The notes beneath the pieces were generated by a model that was not told where the DNA came from, did not search any database, and was given only the letters and a program-made list of their open reading frames with translations. Below, in pieces: positions 1 through 13,095 of a stretch of DNA of 64,000 bases; the first letter of the stretch is position 1, and every line of letters starts with the position of its first letter. Made by a program: the position numbers and the translations under genes. The stretch is from Brassica napus (taxonomy: Eukaryota > Streptophyta > Magnoliopsida > Brassicales > Brassicaceae), in assembly GCF_020379485.1 (NCBI RefSeq), contig NC_063436.1, positions 30,626,423 to 30,690,422 of the forward strand, written 5' to 3'.

Positions 1-636
1 GCGTGAGGGTCAAGTTCCTTCCCACCCGTAGTTTGGTTTGTGTGATCGTCAAAGCCCTGCGTGGCTGCTGCTATCTTTTATTTTGCTGCTTGTTTTTTAG
101 ACTTTGGTTGTTTATGATTTGATCATGTTGATCTCTTTCGGATATGGATGGTGATCTGCAGGAAATTAGTGTTGTTGTCTGGGCGCTGATGTCTGGAGTC
201 GATGATTGGTGCTGAAGATTCGTTCACATGAGTCTGATGTTGTTGTCCAGAACTTGCGATTGGTGCATGTAGATCGTTGGCTTGATTTGATCGATGATGT
301 CCTGAACCGGTCGCTGGTGTTGGTACATTGTTGAAAAGAACACGCTGGAGTCGTGGAGTGATATCAACTTGTTGTGATCGTGGTGCACCAATCTCGACAG
401 ACTGGAGTTCGTTGATGCGGTTGTTGCAAATAATCTGAGAATGCACGAAGTCGTCCAAACGAGAAGTCTTTCCTCGAGCGAGCTCATCGATCCTACCGAG
501 AAGTGTTTGAAAGATCAGGGAGATGTCCGGCTGAGTGGAGTACATCGTTCTTGTGTTACATGGTGGGATGGATGATGTGAGATCGTAACCGCTGCTGGTA
601 GGGCCGAGGTCGCAACCATAGATGGTTGGGTTGAGG

Positions 637-835
637 TGTTGGCTTGATGGTCCGAGGTTGCCAACATTGATGGTTTCTCTGAGGTTGTCGCTACTAGTGT
701 CGAGATGTTGGCTTGATGGTCCGAGGTTGTCACCATTGATGGTTTGTCTGAGGTCGTCGCCACTAGTGTCGAGGTGTTGGCTGGATGGTCCGAGATTGTC
801 ATTGCAGCTAGTTGTGCGCTAGTCGCTCCAGGATG
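637..835 (-). repeat. 69-bp tandem repeat inside the gag-like frame
   Basis: Near-identical blocks start at about 637, 706 and 775, so the period is 69 bp. This keeps the frame and encodes a 23-residue Ser/Thr-rich repeat on the minus strand. The third copy is partial. Confidence 0.8.
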
Positions 836-921
836 GTCAGTGGTTGCCGAGATCGGAACGTATGGTTGCGATGTGGGTTTTGTGACTGCCGACCTGTCTT
901 GAGGTGAAGAAGAATCTCCGG

Positions 922-939
922 CCCCATGGTGGGCGCCAA
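922..939 (-). other. Primer-binding site of the gypsy element
   Basis: On the minus strand the LTR end is followed after a few bases by TGGCGCCCACC and a short GGGGC block. TGGCGCC is the usual start of plant Ty3/gypsy primer-binding sites. Its position directly after the LTR border sets the element's direction as minus strand. Confidence 0.7.
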
Positions 940-940
940 T

Positions 941-1357
941 TGTTGTTTCCATATCCGGTCGGTGATGTAATATTTATAAATGATGTAAAGGGATGGAGAT
1001 TTTCGTATTAATAGTCAAGAATAAACAGGCTCGGTCAATTACAAGAACTAAAGATGCTCGTCTAAACAGTTCGTCTAAACAAGTATCTTTCTATTTTATG
1101 GTCTGAGGTCGTATGGGCCGAGCTCGCCTGGTGGTCGAGGTCGTCCAAGACTGTATGTGATGAAGAGGCGATGCTCTCCTTTTTTGTACTTTATGTACTT
1201 TTCTGAACGTCCTTTCAATGAGTCAATGAGTCTGACGTCTTCTATTTATAATGACGTACGTTTTGTCTTTTAGCAAAATCATCCATTGTTACTTAACGGG
1301 TCGGACCTAATTTTGGGCTTAGCTCTTAATGGGCCTATGCTAAGTCTATCTCCAACA
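941..1357 (-). mobile_element. 5' LTR of a Ty3/gypsy-like element (417 bp)
   Basis: On the plus strand the segment starts TGTTG and ends CAACA, giving the TG...CA ends expected of an LTR. It lies directly beside the primer-binding site. A TATA-like box (TATTTATA on plus, 1243-1250) points towards the internal region, as expected for an LTR promoter driving minus-strand transcription. The partner LTR and the matching target-site duplication are outside the window, so the outer border at 1357 rests on the terminal inverted repeat only. Confidence 0.6.
1243..1250 (-). promoter_or_regulatory. TATA box of the LTR
   Basis: TATAAATA on the minus strand inside the LTR, about 300 bp from the internal region. 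It is a plausible start for retroelement RNA. Confidence 0.4.
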
Positions 1358-1454
1358 AAGATGTAATCATGACACTGTTCATACTTAGAGAACTTATAAT
1401 CCAAATATCTCTTTGATACTTGGAGTACCGATATAGAAAAAGGTTTTTAAAAAA

Positions 1455-3448
1455 ATGGGAAGCTTGAGTACGATTCTAATACACCCAGATGAAATATATC
1501 CACTCTTGAAGTTGAAGCTTGCGATTACGAAAGCTCAGAAACAGATCCCACTTGATCCACACTTGACTTTCTGTTACTCAACTCTCAACAAAGTTTTTAA
1601 AACGTTTTCTCTTATTATTCAGCAACTAGGCACCGAGCTACGTGACGCTGTACTTGTTTCTCTGCCTTTTTCTCACAGTAATATGTGTGTGTTTCGTGTG
1701 TTTATGTTATATTTTCACCATTTTCTTATTCAGTTTGTTTGAGTAGGTGTGTGTGTTCTACTTGATTCTCCGAGCTCTTGATACTGTTGGTTAGTGCTTC
1801 ATAAAAATAATATAGATCCATCTTTATATGAGTTGTTCAAAAAAAAAAAAAAAGATCCATCTTTATTTTTTCAATGGGATAAAGTTCTTTATGATAGGAA
1901 ATTAATATCATCTACTTTTTCTGGTTACTACAGAGGATGACACAAGCATTCCAACTGAGATCAAGGTTCCAATTCGTATAGCTTTCCACCGCCACATATA
2001 CGATCGTGACTGGCATTTTGTATGTAAGTAAGAAGAGTCACATCTCATGTCTTGTTCTTTTGTTTGCTTGGTTTAAGTTGGGGATTAATGGAGCATCTAA
2101 ATAAAATTTTAAACTCAGTTAGAGATTGTGAAAATATCTGGATGAATTTTGAAAAAGCAGTTCTATGCACCTGATCCAGTTAAAAATTATTGCAAAGTGA
2201 TTAATTTATTTTAATTAATCTTTATCTGGTTTTAGGTGGTGAGGAAAAGTACAAGGTTCTAATGGAGCAATTTCATCATGTGTCTGCAGCATTTCTGGAG
2301 CTTGAAAAAGGGTTAGTTCAATTATTTGCCACGTGTGTTTTATTAATTTTGTTGCTCTTCTAGTGATACAAATTAATTTATGTTGTTTTCTTAATTTACC
2401 CAAAAGATATCAAGAGATTATTGAAGATATAACTAAAAGAATGGGTGCAGGAATGGCCAAATTCATTTCCAAGGAGGTTTGTGATACATTAAAATCTCTA
2501 TGATTTGGAATGTGTTTGTATCCTTTGCTTAGTTTTGTCATTGACTGTTCAAATATCAATGCTTTGAAATTTAGATATATCAAGTTAAGCTATCATCAAT
2601 ACTTAGTAACTACTTTTCTTTGTTAAGAGCTAAAATGATTTGTCAACAGGTAGAAACGGTTGATGATTATGATGAATACTGTCATTATGCTGCTGGACTT
2701 GTGGGTTTGGGTATGTCTAAACTTCTCCTCTCTTCAGAACTAGAAACAGTAACTCCAAACTGGGAGCAGCTTTCCAATTCTACAGGTTTATTTTTGCAGG
2801 TATGTATGTATCATCACAATAGTATAACATGAAAACATTGAAATATATATTTTGGAATATTACAAAAAAGCTGTTATCTTATTTGCTAGAAAACAAACAT
2901 CATCAAAGATTACCTTGGGAACGTTAATGAAATACCAAAACCACGCATGTTTTGGCCTCGTGAGACTTAGGGAAAATATGTTGACAAACTCGAGGTGCAT
3001 ACATTTCACTCTCGATATATCTAATGTTAAATCTTATAAAACAAAATGTAATTCTTTTTTTCTGATTTAGGACTTGAAAGATGAGGACAAATCAACAAAA
3101 GCAGTGCAGTGTTTGAATGATATGATCACTAACGCATTGATTCATGTTGAAGATTGTTTGAAATCTATGGCTGCATTGCATGATCCTGCAATATTACAGT
3201 CTTGTTCCATCCCTCCTCTATATACAGAAACTATGGCTGCATTGCATGATCCTGCAATATCCTGCATGATCCTGCAATATTACAGTTTTGCAAAAGAATT
3301 TTAATCTTGTTTTCATAAAACAATGTATCTGATTTTGTTATAGCATAGTTTACTAATATCCCTCCTCTATATACAGAAACTGCAGACTGTAGTGCTTGTG
3401 CCTCTACTGGCCACAGTGGTCTTGGCGTATCTAAAACACAAAAAATAA
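1455..3448 (+). pseudogene. SQS: Squalene synthase pseudogene (farnesyl-diphosphate farnesyltransferase, SQS1/SQS2-like)
   Basis: Squalene synthase joins two farnesyl diphosphates to make squalene on the ER membrane, the first step towards sterols. Eight exons can be placed with GT-AG borders: 1455-1649, 1747-1789, 1934-2023, 2236-2311, 2407-2476, 2650-2799, 2890-2994 and 3071 onward. They read through clearly as the family's N-terminal and middle parts. The first Asp-rich motif (DTVEDD) is kept across the exon 2/3 junction. The second, normally DYLED, reads DYLGN. In exon 7 the Trp codon of the family's WGKY motif is TAG (2968-2970). After exon 8 a short sequence is duplicated, and the region up to the C-terminal tail, about 110 residues, is missing. 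The tail survives at 3386-3448: a hydrophobic anchor ending in Lys-His-Lys-Lys and TAA. From memory, the SQS1/SQS2 pair lies next to RPS3aB in Arabidopsis, matching this position. Confidence 0.9.
3165..3400 (+). repeat. Local duplications at the broken 3' part of the squalene synthase pseudogene
   Basis: A stretch of about 30 bp ending in a run of CTGCAATAT occurs at about 3167 and 3234, with a shorter third echo. A second stretch (CCTCCTCTATATACAG) occurs at about 3211 and 3361. These interleaved duplications sit exactly where the later exons are missing, so they probably mark the repair events that removed them. Confidence 0.7.
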
Positions 3449-3669
3449 CGCGACTCTTACCTGTAAGTCTATGACGACATTTCAAAGATCTTGAAATCAT
3501 GATGAACATTATGTCTAGGCTCTTGGAAGACTGTCTTTACTTCCTGCCTTTCTTTTCTTTTTTTTTTTTTTTTTGAATAAAATGTTAAATTCGATTCAAA
3601 AGAAAATAAACTTGTTTACAGCAAAGCTACTTTGTTTCTGCCTTTTTTAACAACAAAAGAATAGAAAAA

Positions 3670-6600
3670 CTATGTCCCCACTGCTACGATCCAATCTTGA
3701 AACGCCATGTCCAGTCTCTTGTCCAGAGTTCGTATGGAAGTAGTGCGATTCTTGACTTGCCTGTCAATTACCCGAAAAAGAGTCTCAGGTGATCGTGGTT
3801 TCTCTCCATGCTTTCGAGAATTGCGCTCCCGCCATAGCATGTAGAGCGTGGTCTGAAATACGTAACGTGCAAGGAACGTCCGGGTTCGAGAAAGCTGAGA
3901 CTGCGACAGGAAAAATATGATACTGCTCCACTCATCTGTATAATGGTTACCCATGAGCTCACGCATTAGCTTAGTCCAGAGAGAAGAACTGTAGGTGCAT
4001 CGGAAAAAGAGATGATCCCGAGTTTCAAGATGATGTTGACATAGCACACAGCCCCCGTCAATACCTAGATTCCACGATATCATCCTATCTTCTGTGGTGA
4101 GTCGATTATGCAGAGCAAGCCATGAGCAGAACCGGAATTTCGGTGTTGCTTGGCTGAACCATAGGCCCTTGTGCCAAGCCACCTTCTCCCTCACTGGTCT
4201 GATGAGATTCCAAGTGTCCCGAGTAATGAACTGACTTTTATAGACATTTTGTTTTCCCCGCCAGAGAACGATAACCTCTGCGTCAGAGCTAGGCAATGAT
4301 ATGAGATGGTGTTCCACATTAATGAGACCTTCTGAGCGATGATTTCGTCGCCTTCTTTTTGTCCTAGCTGTGTAGACAGTATCATGCTGGCCAATGCCCG
4401 TGTCTATCTGTCCCCGTTGTCCAAAAATGTCAGTCAAGCAACCCATTGGGGACCACTGATCATACCAAAAGGATGTCGATTTGCCATTGTGAACATCTAC
4501 CTTACAGAATTGTCTAGCCAGGCCTCGAATTTTTAAAAAAAATCTCCACATCCAGGAACCTTTTTTATCGCTATCCTTCGCAGACCAGATAGACTCATTC
4601 TTCAGGACAGTGGTATGGATCCAGCGCACACAGAGTGATGACTTGTTCGTGACGAGACGCCAAAGAAGCTTGAGCAATGTGACATTGTTCATATCTGTTA
4701 GTGATCGGAGGCCAAGTCCTCCTTCGTCCTTTGGACGACACACTTCCTCCCAAGCCACCTTAGCTTTCCGAGGATTAAGATCACTTCCAGACCATAAGAA
4801 GGCTGAGCAGATTTTATCTATTTCTCGTATACAGGCCTTTGGAAGCCGAAAAGCAGAGAGCCAAAAGCTTGAGATGCTCCATAACACCGATCCAAGAAGC
4901 TCAAGTCTACCAGCATAGGATAAGAAACGGTTCTTCCATGAGCTAATACGGTTCCGGATTGTTTCTAGGAGGGGTTGATAGTCGCTACTACTCATACTCT
5001 TAGCAGTGAGAGGTAGACCCAAATAGCGTACTGGAAGTTGGTCAGTTCTAAACTGGAATCTGCTCTCAATCTCCAAACGAATATCTGTAGGCACACCACC
5101 CATATACATGGTTGATTTATCCATACTGATACGTAGACCTGATATTTTGGCAAATTTTTCAAAAACCTCAACTATTCCTTCCATTGATCTCACCTTCCCA
5201 TCAGTTACCACCATTAAATCATCTGCAAACATTAGATGAGTCAGACCCAGGTTCTGACAGCGAGGGTGATATCCAATACTTCGAACACTTTCCGCCTTGT
5301 CCAAAAGCTTAGATAGGACGTCCATAACAATTACAAACAGATATGGCGAAAGAGAACAGCCTTGACGGAGGCCCCTTGAGCTCTGAAAATAGCCAGTCAA
5401 TTCACCATTAACCTGAACAGAGAACGACGGTGTTGTGATGCACAAAGAAATCCAATGAATGAACTGCTGCGGAAAGTTCATCGCCCGGAGAACATTCAGC
5501 AAAAAAGGCTATTGGACAGAGTCAAATGCCTTCAATATATCTATCTTGATGGCACACCGAGAAGATATACTTTCCTTGTGATAGTCCTTCACAATTTCTG
5601 TAGCGAGAAGAAGATTCTCTATCAACAGCCGCTCACTAACAAATGCAGATTGGTTTGCTGAGATAAACTGAGGCAGCAACAACTTCAACCTGTTGGCAAT
5701 GAGTTTTGAAATAACTTTTTAGAGAACATTGCAGCAAGATATCGGTCTATAATCCTTCATCTCAACTGCTTCTGTTTTCTTTGGTATCAAAGCTAAGATG
5801 GTGGAGTTGACTCCTTTCGGAAGGAAACCTTTAACAAAAAAAGACTGAACTGCCACCACAAACTCATGACCAATGATTTCCCAAGTTGATCTATAGAATT
5901 CTGCATTATACTCGTCTGGTCCCGGTGATTTATTACTAGGCATAGCGAACAGCACAGCTTTGATTTCCTCGGGAGTAACTGTCTTAATCAGAGCTTGAGC
6001 ATCATGATCTGTACATCAAAAAGGAAGAAGATCCTGTAGATGGTCGACATCCATTCCTGTGAAATCAGGAGGCTGGTGCTGGAGAAATTCTCGAAAGAAA
6101 CTCTCAGCTTCCTCCTTTATTCCATTCTCATCATTTACCAGAGTTCCATCTCGACACCGTATTTCTCTGATTCCATTTACCGCCTCTCGAGCAGCGATAA
6201 CACTATGATATGTTTTATTGTTTTGATCACCATTGTTCAGCCAGTGCAGCTTCGATCGTTGCTTGAGGAAACTCTCTTCAAGACCCGCTACAAATTCCCA
6301 TCTCGTAAAAGCTTCATTCTCAGCCCCCATATGTTGAGAAGATGGAGAATAGAGATTTGATTCCTGTTTTTTGCAGAGTTCTTCATGAGCCTCTCGAGAT
6401 TTTTTAACCAGATTTCCCATCCTGTCTTTCGCCAGACCCCGTATCTGTGGTTTTAAATTTTTAAGCTTCTTTGAGAATCTATGAAGGGAGGACGTTGAGA
6501 GGAAAATAGGTTCTGTATTTGCCCCAAAATCTTTCACCATGGGTAGAAACTCCGCAAGTGTGGTAACTGCGTTAACAAACTTAAACGGCTTCCTTCTTGA

Positions 6601-7368
6601 AGAAAGTGCTGGCGTGTTAATTTGAATACGGCAGCGTAAGTGATCCGAAAAGCCTCCAGCGTCGAAGACTGAGTAGGCCTGAGGATAGTCCTGATTCCAA
6701 ACCTCATTAACAAGGACCCTATCCAGCTTCTTTGATATAAGATCAGCTCCCCTCTTATTGTTCCAAGTGAAAAGAGGGCCATGATAAGCCATATCAGTCA
6801 AGGAACAATGATTTACAGTGTCTTGGAACCTTCTCATTCCAGAGGTTATTAACGGCGAGCTATCAAAATTCGAGTGCTCGGACACGTCCAAAGTTTCATT
6901 AAAATCACCTAGTATCATCCAAGGCTTTGTACCAATTATCGGAGAGTTGTGATGATCACAGAGATCTCTCCATAATTCTTTTATGCCTTCATCCAGATTT
7001 GATGCGTAGACGAAGGAGCAAAAAAACTCCTCTTGCATCGCTTCCAACTTAATGGAACATGTGATCAGCTGACTACTCTTATAGAAAGGAGTGAGTCTCA
7101 CATTGTTTCTCCAGACTATCCAGATCCTACCCAACCTATGATGCTCATAGTTTGTTAGGATCGACCAATTTTTAAACATAGTTCCCACCATTTCTGGAAC
7201 TCTTTCTTCCTTCACACGAGTTTCAATCAAACAGCCAAAATCAAACTGCTTCTCCTCCAACCACTTCTTTATTACGGAATGTTTAATTGATTTGTTTAAG
7301 CCGCGAACATTCCAAAAGAAGCCCGACATATTAATGTTTTTTGGAGAAACTTTTTTTGCTGGTACCAC
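3670..7368 (-). pseudogene. LINE ORF2: endonuclease, reverse transcriptase, zf-RVT; three nonsense codons
   Basis: The whole of ORF2 is in one frame from Met at 7368 to the stop at 3670, about 1233 codons. It is interrupted only by stops at 6016-6018 (TGA), 5719-5721 (TAA) and 5509-5511 (TAG). The N-terminal part has an APE-type endonuclease (LGDFNET). The middle has reverse transcriptase with a Lys-Ala-Phe-Asp block and the catalytic FADD. The end has the zf-RVT Cys/His region (CVLCQHH, then HLFFRC). There is no RNase H domain. The three stops replace codons that look like Arg, Tyr and Trp in related LINEs. No frameshift is needed, so the copy is dead but not old. Confidence 0.9.
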
Positions 7369-7588
7369 TAGGTTTGGAGTCCTTTGTGGTAGCAGCAGTC
7401 TGAGAGTTTACTCGTTTCTCAACCCTCGCTGATCGGATCGGTTTTCCAACCTTTCCCTCCCGACTTGTATGCTCTGTTTTTCCACCATCAGAAATCAAAA
7501 TCTCACCTTCTTCGATATCGTCCTTGGTGCAAACTCTGATTGGGTCACTCTCAAGCTCATGAGTGGTGAGTGGTGATATATTCTTCAC
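7331..7588 (-). pseudogene. LINE ORF1 C-terminal remnant
   Basis: An 85-residue minus-strand frame overlaps the start of ORF2 in another frame. It is charged and low in complexity (an EEGEI block, then Lys/Ser-rich), like the linker tail of plant LINE ORF1 proteins. The RNA-binding and zinc-knuckle parts are absent because the element is 5'-truncated. Confidence 0.45.
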
Positions 7589-7845
7589 TCTTATTTTATG
7601 TTATCTGTAGTTTGAACAATCGTACCTTTTCTTCATGTATCTCCCTTGATTATGAGTAAGTTCGATACCGGAATTGCAAGGCAATATAGTACAAGCACCA
7701 GATTCCAACTTTGAGTGTATGATCATTTGTGTAAATTGAACAAACACTGAAATGAACTCAGAAATTTGTAAGACCAATGATTGAAATAATAATCACTATG
7801 TGAAAATAATTGGACGGCAGATAGTGAAAATAATGATCATTAAAA

Positions 7846-7902
7846 GGCCCACTGGGCTTCAAAGATCAAATCCAGTTTATATCTAGGCCTCACAAAACCC
7901 TA
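7846..7902 (+). promoter_or_regulatory. RPS3a promoter: site II motifs and telo-box
   Basis: GGCCCA (7846-7851) and TGGGCT (7853-7858) are site II motifs, bound by TCP factors in plants. AAACCCTA (7895-7902) is a telo-box. This pair is the usual signature of plant ribosomal-protein promoters. It lies 105-160 bp before the RPS3a start codon. Confidence 0.75.
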
Positions 7903-8007
7903 GATATATGAAACCTGATGGCAGAAGTAAGCTTTCTCTCTTCATCGTCATCTTCTTCGCTGTTGCTCGTCGTCGTCAGCAGCAGCAGCTTCTGAAGCTC
8001 CCTAACC

Positions 8008-9295
<1,288 letters not shown>

Positions 9296-10210
9296 AGGAT
9301 TATAGATTTTTTTTTTTTTTCGTTATGTAGCCATTGATGTGGAGTTCTTTGATGAGAGAACTTCAACTTCAGTGCGACTCTTTTTGTATTCGTTTTTTGA
9401 TGGATTCCTGTTTTTATCATGTTTTGATATTAAGTACCTCATTTCTATTCATTCCTGGATTTGATTAAACTGTTCGGAAAAAAGAACAATGAAATTTTGT
9501 TTTGTAGACAATAAGTTGTCCAAAAGATTTATATGATCTCACAGTTTTAAATGAATTACTAGATAATGTATAGGTTTGAGTACATTTACTGTGAACTGAA
9601 CTGTACCGAACTGGAAAACAAAATTAAAGTTAAGCTGAATTTCATAAATAATCAAGCATAACATATATTTTTGGAACCAAAAAATAAAAAGCGAACTGAT
9701 AACCAAATGAGTACTTAGATTTTTAAAATACAAATTATATACTTACAAATATTAATTATATTTAATTTCTAAATAACCAAATATCCTATAAATACTATTT
9801 ATAAACCAAATTATGCAAAAAACAAATAATCATTCGAATATTTTTTATTCAAATAATTAATAGTTAATTATTTATCCTATATATTTTTTTCCAAACAACT
9901 TAAACGACCCGATTTAAAGTACACGATACTTTACATTTGTGAAAATTCAATAAAACGTATCATATGCATTGTTACAATTTGTAAAGTAAATAAACATGTT
10001 CTAATTTATACCAGTTTTTTTCTAATCTAAACTATTAAAACTGAAGTACATTTGGTACTTAACCCTGAATTTTCCTAAATAATTACCACTGAATGCCATT
10101 GACATTTAATCTATAGCTATTATTTAGGAACAATATTTGTAATCTGTTAATTAGCCTTCTAGCTTTCATTTGGTTGTAAAGGCAACGTTGATTGACATTA
10201 TATATTTTCA
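9296..10210. other. RPS3a 3' region and AT-rich spacer
   Basis: The first 150 bp are the likely 3' UTR. The rest is AT-rich with no convincing gene. A sequence starting near 10024 (TCTAAACTATTAAAACTG) resembles the 5' ends of small Brassicaceae Helitrons and could end at the CTAG of 10211-10214, but it has no clear 3' hairpin. Confidence 0.4.
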
Positions 10211-11441
10211 CTAGTGGTCTTCCGGCGCTACGCGCCGGGTTCGTATATTGTGTTGTCTAATAAGCTGGAATTGCATTTTCTGATTGAATTTGTAAACCAC
10301 GTTAAGTTGATGTATTCATATTTTGGCCTATTCAATTTTGTATAAGAGTGTTAGTAAAAAAGTACAGCTAGGTAAAGTAGCGAAGATTTATTGGAAGGTC
10401 ATTGTGTTTTGTAATAATAGTTGTCTATGGTTGATGTTTTAATTTTTATATAATTTACATTTCTACGTATGAAGTGTTGGTTGCTGTTTTTTGGATGATA
10501 GAGTGCTAAGTAGGAAAATAATTAGATGAAGACAAATAATTTAGCAGATTTTAAATAAAAAGAGAGAAATTCCAAAGTTAAGAAGATAACAAAAATGCTA
10601 TTGGAAATTAGAACCCACAAACTATTGTAAGACGTGCAAGCACCATAGATTACTTTCTCTGCAAACCGGACAACTTATTTTGGTACGAAGCCACTAATCA
10701 ATGCAATTAAAATGTAAATTACAGCCGCAAGTAAGAGAGAAAATATGGTGCTTGATTATACTTGATCTGAGTTTCTCCCTGTACTTGTGAATATTTATCA
10801 AATATTCTATGTTGCAGGTGGTTGTATTTTTATTGCATTTTGGGCTCCACAAATTGTTTGAAACTTATAGATAGCATGAGGGGAATAATCAATGTCCTAA
10901 AAGAAACTTTGAGTCATTAGTACATCCAAGCATTTGGCAGGTGGGAGGAACTTATGAGAGTTTGTTCTTACGTACTGAGGCTGTAGGTTGTTGAATACTC
11001 GTTGTAGACAATATTAGTCACACCCCCTTGTGTCCGCTTTACCTTCTATCTCTTCACAAATTTTGTTTGTTTCTGTTTGGATGTTGCACATGAAGAGGCT
11101 AGTAATGTTGTCTTTCAGTCAAATGTGAACATTGTAGGACTTCTGGTTGTGCTTAGTTAATTAATTGTAACGTACAAAACTTAGAATGGGCTGAACTGTG
11201 AAGCTGGTGGAAAGAATTTAAAAACTTAACAAATTCTTTTAAAAACACGGGACAAAGAGAAACTTAAAATTAATTTAGCAAAAGGTGAACAAATTGTATA
11301 AGTCAACCATGGGAGTGTACAATACAAATATTTAATTCCTGGTAACATCAAATGCAGAGCTCATACAGACCCCTCTCTGAGTAAGTGGTGGAATGCGTTT
11401 AAGGGGTGTATGCTAGATCCCTGGATCAGACTGCAAACCAT

Positions 11442-11729
11442 TTAGAAACAATGAAGCGTTAGCAAACAAAAATAATTTTGAAAACAGTTACAGAAAAGAC
11501 AAATACAATGGAGAAGCAACTCCTCCTCATCTACCAGAACTGTATCAATCTCCATAAGTTCTATTACTTTCTTCACATCCCGAGCTTCCCAAAAATAGAG
11601 AAGCCGTCTGACAGCCGTCGTCCTAGAACGACCAGCCTTCAACTGAGAGAGAGGAAGTTGAGAATTGGTCATTATGGTACCTGCTTTTACAGATAGTTTG
11701 TAAGAAAAGATTGATTGCGAGACGACCAA
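11442..11729 (-). pseudogene. Replication protein A-like (DUF223/OB-fold) N-terminal fragment
   Basis: The minus strand encodes a segment with LKAGRS, then RRLLYFWEARDVKK, then ELMEIDTVLVDEE. This is the opening of the plant RPA1-like OB-fold family (motif LLRFWEARN, then GGELMxxDMLLxDE). The Gly-Gly of the usual motif is lost. The fragment stops after about 50 recognisable residues. RPA-like genes travel with plant Helitrons, which supports the surrounding call. Confidence 0.6.
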
Positions 11730-12675
11730 ATCTTCGGGGTCCTCACATCTGTTCGTATATATAATAAAATAAACGGGTCAAAAAACGCAGGAAAGCTGAA
11801 AGGTTGAGGAAGTGATGAGTAGCTTTAAGTGAATTCCACCATTGACACCCAATCATTCATCGCCGGAAAGTGGAGGAAAGGCACAACTATGTGAAGGTTA
11901 TACGAAACGACTAAGATAAACTCAGAAACAAATTTGCTTCTTAGGCTTGTTGACCTAATTCTCATTTATATCTCTCAACCATATGATAGAGAGAATCTAT
12001 TAGTGTTGACTGTTGACCTACGCAGACAGTAAAAACTCTCAATGTTGGCCCAGATATGGAGTTGTTAACTTACAATGCAATGCCGACTGTATTTGTATTA
12101 GGCTTATGCAGACTGTCAAATTTCTCAACGTTGGCCCACAGATGGATTGATATGGTTTCAAGAAGACCTTTTGAAATAGAGATCAAACAACAAACCTCTG
12201 TTATTGAAAATAATAAGAGAAGAATGAGGTCTGGAGACAAGTGGTAGAGACTCTGATGCCGCTAAGAATCAAGTGAGGGCGAGTTGTTAATGGAAGCAAC
12301 TGCATTTTAGGCATGTTCCAATTTTAATGGTCTCAACAACACCTCTCGGCCAATGATCTATCTATTAGGACAAAGAAAGATACCTGATATTGTAGCCACG
12401 ATTCTGTTATTTACAGATTAATAGCCATCTTCCTTTGCTAAAAGTTGTGCATACATGTCGCCAGAGGCTATAAAATTTTCATCATCATAAGATTATGTTC
12501 TTATGCAAAACAACAACCAAAACATACTGAGAAGCGTCTTCTTATGACACATACCTGTTAATATTGATGATAAATTGCAAAGTGAGTAGAGTTGGAGAGC
12601 TGTGGCAATACATAATTAACTAAATTTCATGGGTTTTGATCTTGTGCATCCATTAGTCTAAAAAAAATATCAAAT

Positions 12676-13095
<420 letters not shown>

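Larger units (their letters stand above)
1..940 (-). mobile_element. Ty3/gypsy-like internal region with broken gag-like reading frames (partial, runs off left edge)
   Basis: Two minus-strand open frames, 515-952 and 123-545, lie directly behind a gypsy-type primer-binding site and LTR. The first is rich in Ser, Thr, Ala and Pro. The second begins with a hydrophobic segment and continues with a Gln/His-rich stretch. Their overlap near 515-545 encodes the same bases in two frames, which suggests one gag-like frame broken by a small indel. The gag identity rests on position behind the LTR and on composition; I could not recognise a conserved capsid or zinc-knuckle motif. The rest of the element would lie to the left of the window. 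Confidence 0.5.
3555..7590 (-). mobile_element. LINE (non-LTR retrotransposon), minus strand, 5'-truncated and inactive
   Basis: A run of 17 T (3558-3574) is the poly(A) tail of a minus-strand LINE. The body carries endonuclease, reverse transcriptase and a C-terminal zinc-binding region. The 5' end is lost inside ORF1 near 7590. I could not find a convincing target-site duplication, so both borders are approximate. It lies between the squalene synthase remnant and RPS3a, where, from memory, Arabidopsis carries SH3P2 (At4g34660). No trace of that gene was seen. Confidence 0.85.

Noticed and set aside
3555..7640. Target-site duplication for the first LINE
   Set aside because: Pyrimidine-rich candidates near 3545 and 7625 match only partly, so no duplication is claimed.
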